A DNA stretch of 64,000 bases from Chelatococcus sambhunathii. Its GTDB lineage: Bacteria; Pseudomonadota; Alphaproteobacteria; Rhizobiales; Beijerinckiaceae. The notes beneath the pieces were generated by a model that was not told the origin of the DNA, searched no databases, and saw nothing but the letters and a program-made list of their open reading frames with translations. Of the stretch, positions 61,570 to 64,000 are shown in pieces. Position 1 is the stretch's first letter; each line of letters opens with the position of its first letter. The position numbers and the translations under genes are program-made. Where the stretch lies: the NCBI RefSeq assembly GCF_001418005.1, contig NZ_LIOL01000003.1, forward strand, positions 434,001 to 498,000. Reading direction: 5' to 3'.

Positions 61570-62277
61570 ATGTCCGTCTCCGGAATCAGACAGCCCCTGA
61601 TGAAATCGTTCAGGCTCGATCCTCCCAAGTCGCTCTCCGCCAAGGTCATGCTGCGCCTGCGCCAAGCCATCATCGAGGGGGAACTGGCGCTCGGCGCCAT
61701 CATCGCCGAGGAGACGCTGGCGCAATCCTTCGGCGTCAGCCGTACGCCGGTGCGCGAGGCCTTGAACCAGCTTCAGTTGCAGGGCCTCGTCACCATCCGC
61801 CCCCAGGTCGGCAGCTTCGTCTTCCGGCCGAGCCCGGAGGACATCGCGGAGCTGTGCGAGTTCCGCTCCGTCATCGAGCCGCGCGCCGCCGAACTCGCCT
61901 TCCGCCACGACAGGGACGGCACGATTGCGGCCATGGCCGCCGCCATCGCCGACATGGAAAAGGCCCTCGAGAAGCGGGACAATGTCGCCTATGGTCGCGC
62001 CGACACCGCGCTGCACGAGGCGCTGTTCACCCATTGCGGAAATTCCTACATCGAGGAATCCTATCGCCTCGCGGCGGGCAAGATCGCGGCGCTGCGCACG
62101 AATCTCAGCTCGCCCATCGACGTCCAGAACCCGACATCCTACGAGGAGCACCGCAGCTTCCTGCGGTTCTTCGAGGCGGGGGATTTCGCGGCCTTCGAGC
62201 GCCTGATGGTGGCCCATGTCACCGCCTCCGGCCGCACCTATGTCAAGGTGCTCGAGGAGCGCGCCGGGCGGCCGTGA
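61570..62277 (+). CDS. GntR family (FCD) transcriptional regulator
   Basis: 235-aa regulator. Helix-turn-helix about 22-85 ('VMLRLRQAIIEGELALGAII', 'AEETLAQSFGVSRTPVREAL', 'NQLQLQGLVTIRPQVGSFVF'); FCD domain about 95-225 ('ELCEFRSVIEPRAAELAFRH', 'ADTALHEALFTHCGNSYIEE', 'YEEHRSFLRFFEAGDFAAFE'). It lies 77 bp behind dctP in the same direction and probably controls the hydroxyacid operon. ATG 61570 or the inner ATG 61600 may be used. Two CCGGAAT copies (61560 and 61580) sit across the start. Confidence 0.88.
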   Translation: MSVSGIRQPLMKSFRLDPPKSLSAKVMLRLRQAIIEGELALGAIIAEETLAQSFGVSRTPVREALNQLQLQGLVTIRPQVGSFVFRPSPEDIAELCEFRSVIEPRAAELAFRHDRDGTIAAMAAAIADMEKALEKRDNVAYGRADTALHEALFTHCGNSYIEESYRLAAGKIAALRTNLSSPIDVQNPTSYEEHRSFLRFFEAGDFAAFERLMVAHVTASGRTYVKVLEERAGRP

Positions 62278-62398
62278 TGCGGCGCGCGATGCCGGTCTTC
62301 CTCGCGTAATGCACTTTCTGCGGCGCGGGCCCTCGACCGCGTCGCTCCGTCTGCTTAGAAAGGCCTGATGCAGCAAGCAATATGGGGCTGGAACGATC

Positions 62399-64000
62399 TT
62401 GGCATTACCGGTCATCCTGGCGGTCATCGGCGTCCTGCTCCTCATCATCAGCCTTGTCCAGCCCCTGGCGGGGGCGCTCAGGATGCCGTTCAGCGTCGTG
62501 CTCGCTGCCATCGGCATGCTCATCGCGGCGGCAGCCTCCTTTCTGCTGCATACGGAGCTGACCGACGCCTTCAACGAGCCGGCCCGGGCCATCCTCGATT
62601 TTCCCATCGGCTCGACAGTCTTCCTCTACGTCTTCCTGCCGACTCTCATCTTCCAGACGGCCCTGACGCTCGACGTGCGCCAGATGATGCCCGACTGGGT
62701 GCCGATTTTCGTCCTCGCCGTCCTCGCCGTCGTCGTGGCAACCGCGGTCATCGGCCTCGCCCTCCTGCCGCTTGCCGGCCAGCCGCTGCTCGTCTGCCTC
62801 CTTCTCGGCGCCATCGTGGCGACGACGGATCCCGTCGCCGTCGTCGGCATCTTCCGCGACATCGGTGCACCGGCGCGCCTCGGGCGACTTGTCGAGGGCG
62901 AGAGCCTGCTCAACGACGCCGCCGCGATCACGCTGTTCGCGGCGTTCCTCGCCATCCTCGTCGCGGGCGAGACGCCGGGTTTCGCTGATGCGGCCCTCTC
63001 CTTCCTGTGGACGCTGTGTGGCGGCGCGCTTGTCGGGCATCTGGCCGCGCGTGCGGCGGCCTGGCTCATCGGCAGGCTGCCCGAGCAGCGCTCCGCCGCC
63101 GTCTCGATCAGCTTCGCCCTCGCCTATCTCGTCTTCATCGCCTGCGAGCAGTTGCTCGGCGTGTCCGGCGTCATCGCCGTCGTCGTCGCGGGCATGACAC
63201 TGAGCCTCCTCGGCCCATCGCGCGCCTCGCCGGACGGATGGAGCTACCTCACCGGCATCTGGGATCAGATTGCATTCTGGGCGAGCTCGCTCGTCTTCGT
63301 GCTCGCCGCCATCCTGGTGCCACGCCTGCTCGCCAGCCTGTCGCTGTTTGATCTCTTCCTGATTCTCGTCGTCGCAGCCGCGGCGCTCGCCGCCCGTGCC
63401 GTCATCCTCTTCGCCCTGCTGCCGCTCTTGAGCCTGCTCAAGCTCTCGCCGCCGGTCAGCATCCCCTACCGGGTCGTCATTCTCTGGGGCGGTCTGCGCG
63501 GCGCCGTCACGCTGGCGCTGGCGCTCGCCGTGACGGAGAACGACATCGTCCCCGACGACATCCAGCGCTTCGTCGCCATCCTTGCCACCGGCTTCGTGCT
63601 TTTCACCCTGCTCATCCAGGGAACCACCATGCGCTGGGTCATCTCCTCGCTCGGCCTCAATCTCCTGTCGCCTCGTGATGCTGCCATGCGCGGCCAGGTG
63701 CTCGCCGTCGCGCTTGAGAACGTGCGCGAGGCCGTTGCCCGGGCGGCCGAGGCCTACAAGGTCGCCTCCGGCACAGCGCTTGCGGAGGCCCGCCGCTACG
63801 CCGAGCGGATCGACGAGGCGGCGAGCGCCGGCCAGGGACGGGAGCTGACGGACAAGGAGCGCCTGTCCCTCGGGCTGCTGACGCTCGCCGGACGCGAGCG
63901 TGACATCATCATCGAGCGCATGAGGGCGCGAACCGTTTCCGCCGCGCTGCTGCCCTCGCTGCTTGCCCAAGCCGAGACGCTGCTCGACCGCGCCCGTACG
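62399..64000 (+). CDS. CPA1-type Na+/H+ antiporter (3' end cut by window)
   Basis: 534 codons present, running off the window. About 12 helices in residues 1-420, then a cytoplasmic tail. The antiporter core is clear: 'VFLPTLIFQTALTLDVRQM', 'LLGAIVATTDPVAVVGIFRD' (Asp144), 'RLGRLVEGESLLNDAAAITL' (Asn172-Asp173, the CPA1 ND pair), and 'VVILWGGLRGAVTLALALAV' (conserved Arg). NhaP family; exchanges Na+ or K+ for H+. The only start candidate in frame after the upstream stop (62366) is TTG at 62399; the ATGs at 62368 and 62382 are in other frames. Not part of the GntR operon. Confidence 0.9.
   Translation, partial: MALPVILAVIGVLLLIISLVQPLAGALRMPFSVVLAAIGMLIAAAASFLLHTELTDAFNEPARAILDFPIGSTVFLYVFLPTLIFQTALTLDVRQMMPDWVPIFVLAVLAVVVATAVIGLALLPLAGQPLLVCLLLGAIVATTDPVAVVGIFRDIGAPARLGRLVEGESLLNDAAAITLFAAFLAILVAGETPGFADAALSFLWTLCGGALVGHLAARAAAWLIGRLPEQRSAAVSISFALAYLVFIACEQLLGVSGVIAVVVAGMTLSLLGPSRASPDGWSYLTGIWDQIAFWASSLVFVLAAILVPRLLASLSLFDLFLILVVAAAALAARAVILFALLPLLSLLKLSPPVSIPYRVVILWGGLRGAVTLALALAVTENDIVPDDIQRFVAILATGFVLFTLLIQGTTMRWVISSLGLNLLSPRDAAMRGQVLAVALENVREAVARAAEAYKVASGTALAEARRYAERIDEAASAGQGRELTDKERLSLGLLTLAGRERDIIIERMRARTVSAALLPSLLAQAETLLDRART

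Noticed and set aside
61559-61585. TTCCGGA...TCCGGAA pair across the GntR start
   Set aside because: Could be an autoregulatory site, but CCGG-rich repeats are common by chance in this base composition and the spacing is not typical of FCD-type operators.
62405-63970. 521-aa minus-strand open frame at the right end
   Set aside because: Antisense to a Na+/H+ antiporter with intact ND motif; shadow composition.

Overview
The window is high-G+C DNA from an alphaproteobacterium. The long GC-biased genes, the many TRAP solute transporters, the Irr-like iron operator, the sarcosine/quinate-type catabolic gene sets and the palindromic intergenic repeats suggest a soil or plant-associated member of the Hyphomicrobiales (Rhizobiales). 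I cannot name the genus. No rRNA, tRNA, CRISPR array, intact insertion sequence or prophage was seen. Genes at both ends are cut by the window (1-938 and 62399-64000).

Layout, left to right. 1-3845 (minus): organic-acid catabolism genes (tartrate/D-malate-type dehydrogenase, aldehyde dehydrogenase, cupin, GhrA-like reductase). 4063-4950: acetyltransferase. 5095-6183: decayed DNA with a frameshifted murA remnant. 6184-8333: amino-sugar pair (SIS protein, nagA). 8453-12624: APH(3')-type kinase, methyltransferase, and a secreted caspase-fold protein that has lost its catalytic dyad and lies next to a Fur-box-like sequence. 13133-20110: a quinate/shikimate catabolic operon (aroE-dctP-dctQ-dctM-aroQ-quiC) facing a TetR regulator, with two tandem operator candidates between them. 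20147-21169: M23 peptidase.

21511-36824 is an iron and siderophore island. It has an Irr-like box, ECF sigma factor, FecR, a TonB-dependent transducer/receptor, a FhuD-like binding protein and a fused FhuB permease on the plus strand. On the minus strand are a MATE exporter, an acetyltransferase, ornithine N5-monooxygenase and an N5-hydroxyornithine acyltransferase. Divergent to these is a single-module NRPS with an MbtH domain fused at its N terminus (MbtH-A-T-TE, no condensation domain). Together these look like synthesis, export, sensing and re-uptake of an ornithine-hydroxamate siderophore, possibly a cyclic oligomer made by the thioesterase. This is the most interesting part of the window.

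36843-43687: a GntR regulator divergent from a polyamine-type ABC importer with an Asp/Glu/hydantoin-type racemase and a GNAT enzyme. 43700-47670 (minus): acyl-CoA synthetase, acyl-CoA dehydrogenase and a kinase-like phosphotransferase. 48106-54925: a DctB/DctD two-component system followed by a TAXI-type TRAP transporter; the DctD protein has GAFPGA in place of GAFTGA. 55011-57181: homogentisate dioxygenase flanked on both sides by decayed glutathione-transferase-family genes. 57244-62277: a FAD-linked 2-hydroxyacid oxidase, a third TRAP transporter and a GntR regulator. 62399 to the end: a CPA1 Na+/H+ antiporter.

Three TRAP systems with three kinds of regulator, plus several gene remnants (murA, LuxR-type, phnA, maiA/GST), suggest an accessory catabolic region that turns over quickly. 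All functional assignments come from reading motifs and overall resemblance; no database search was run.
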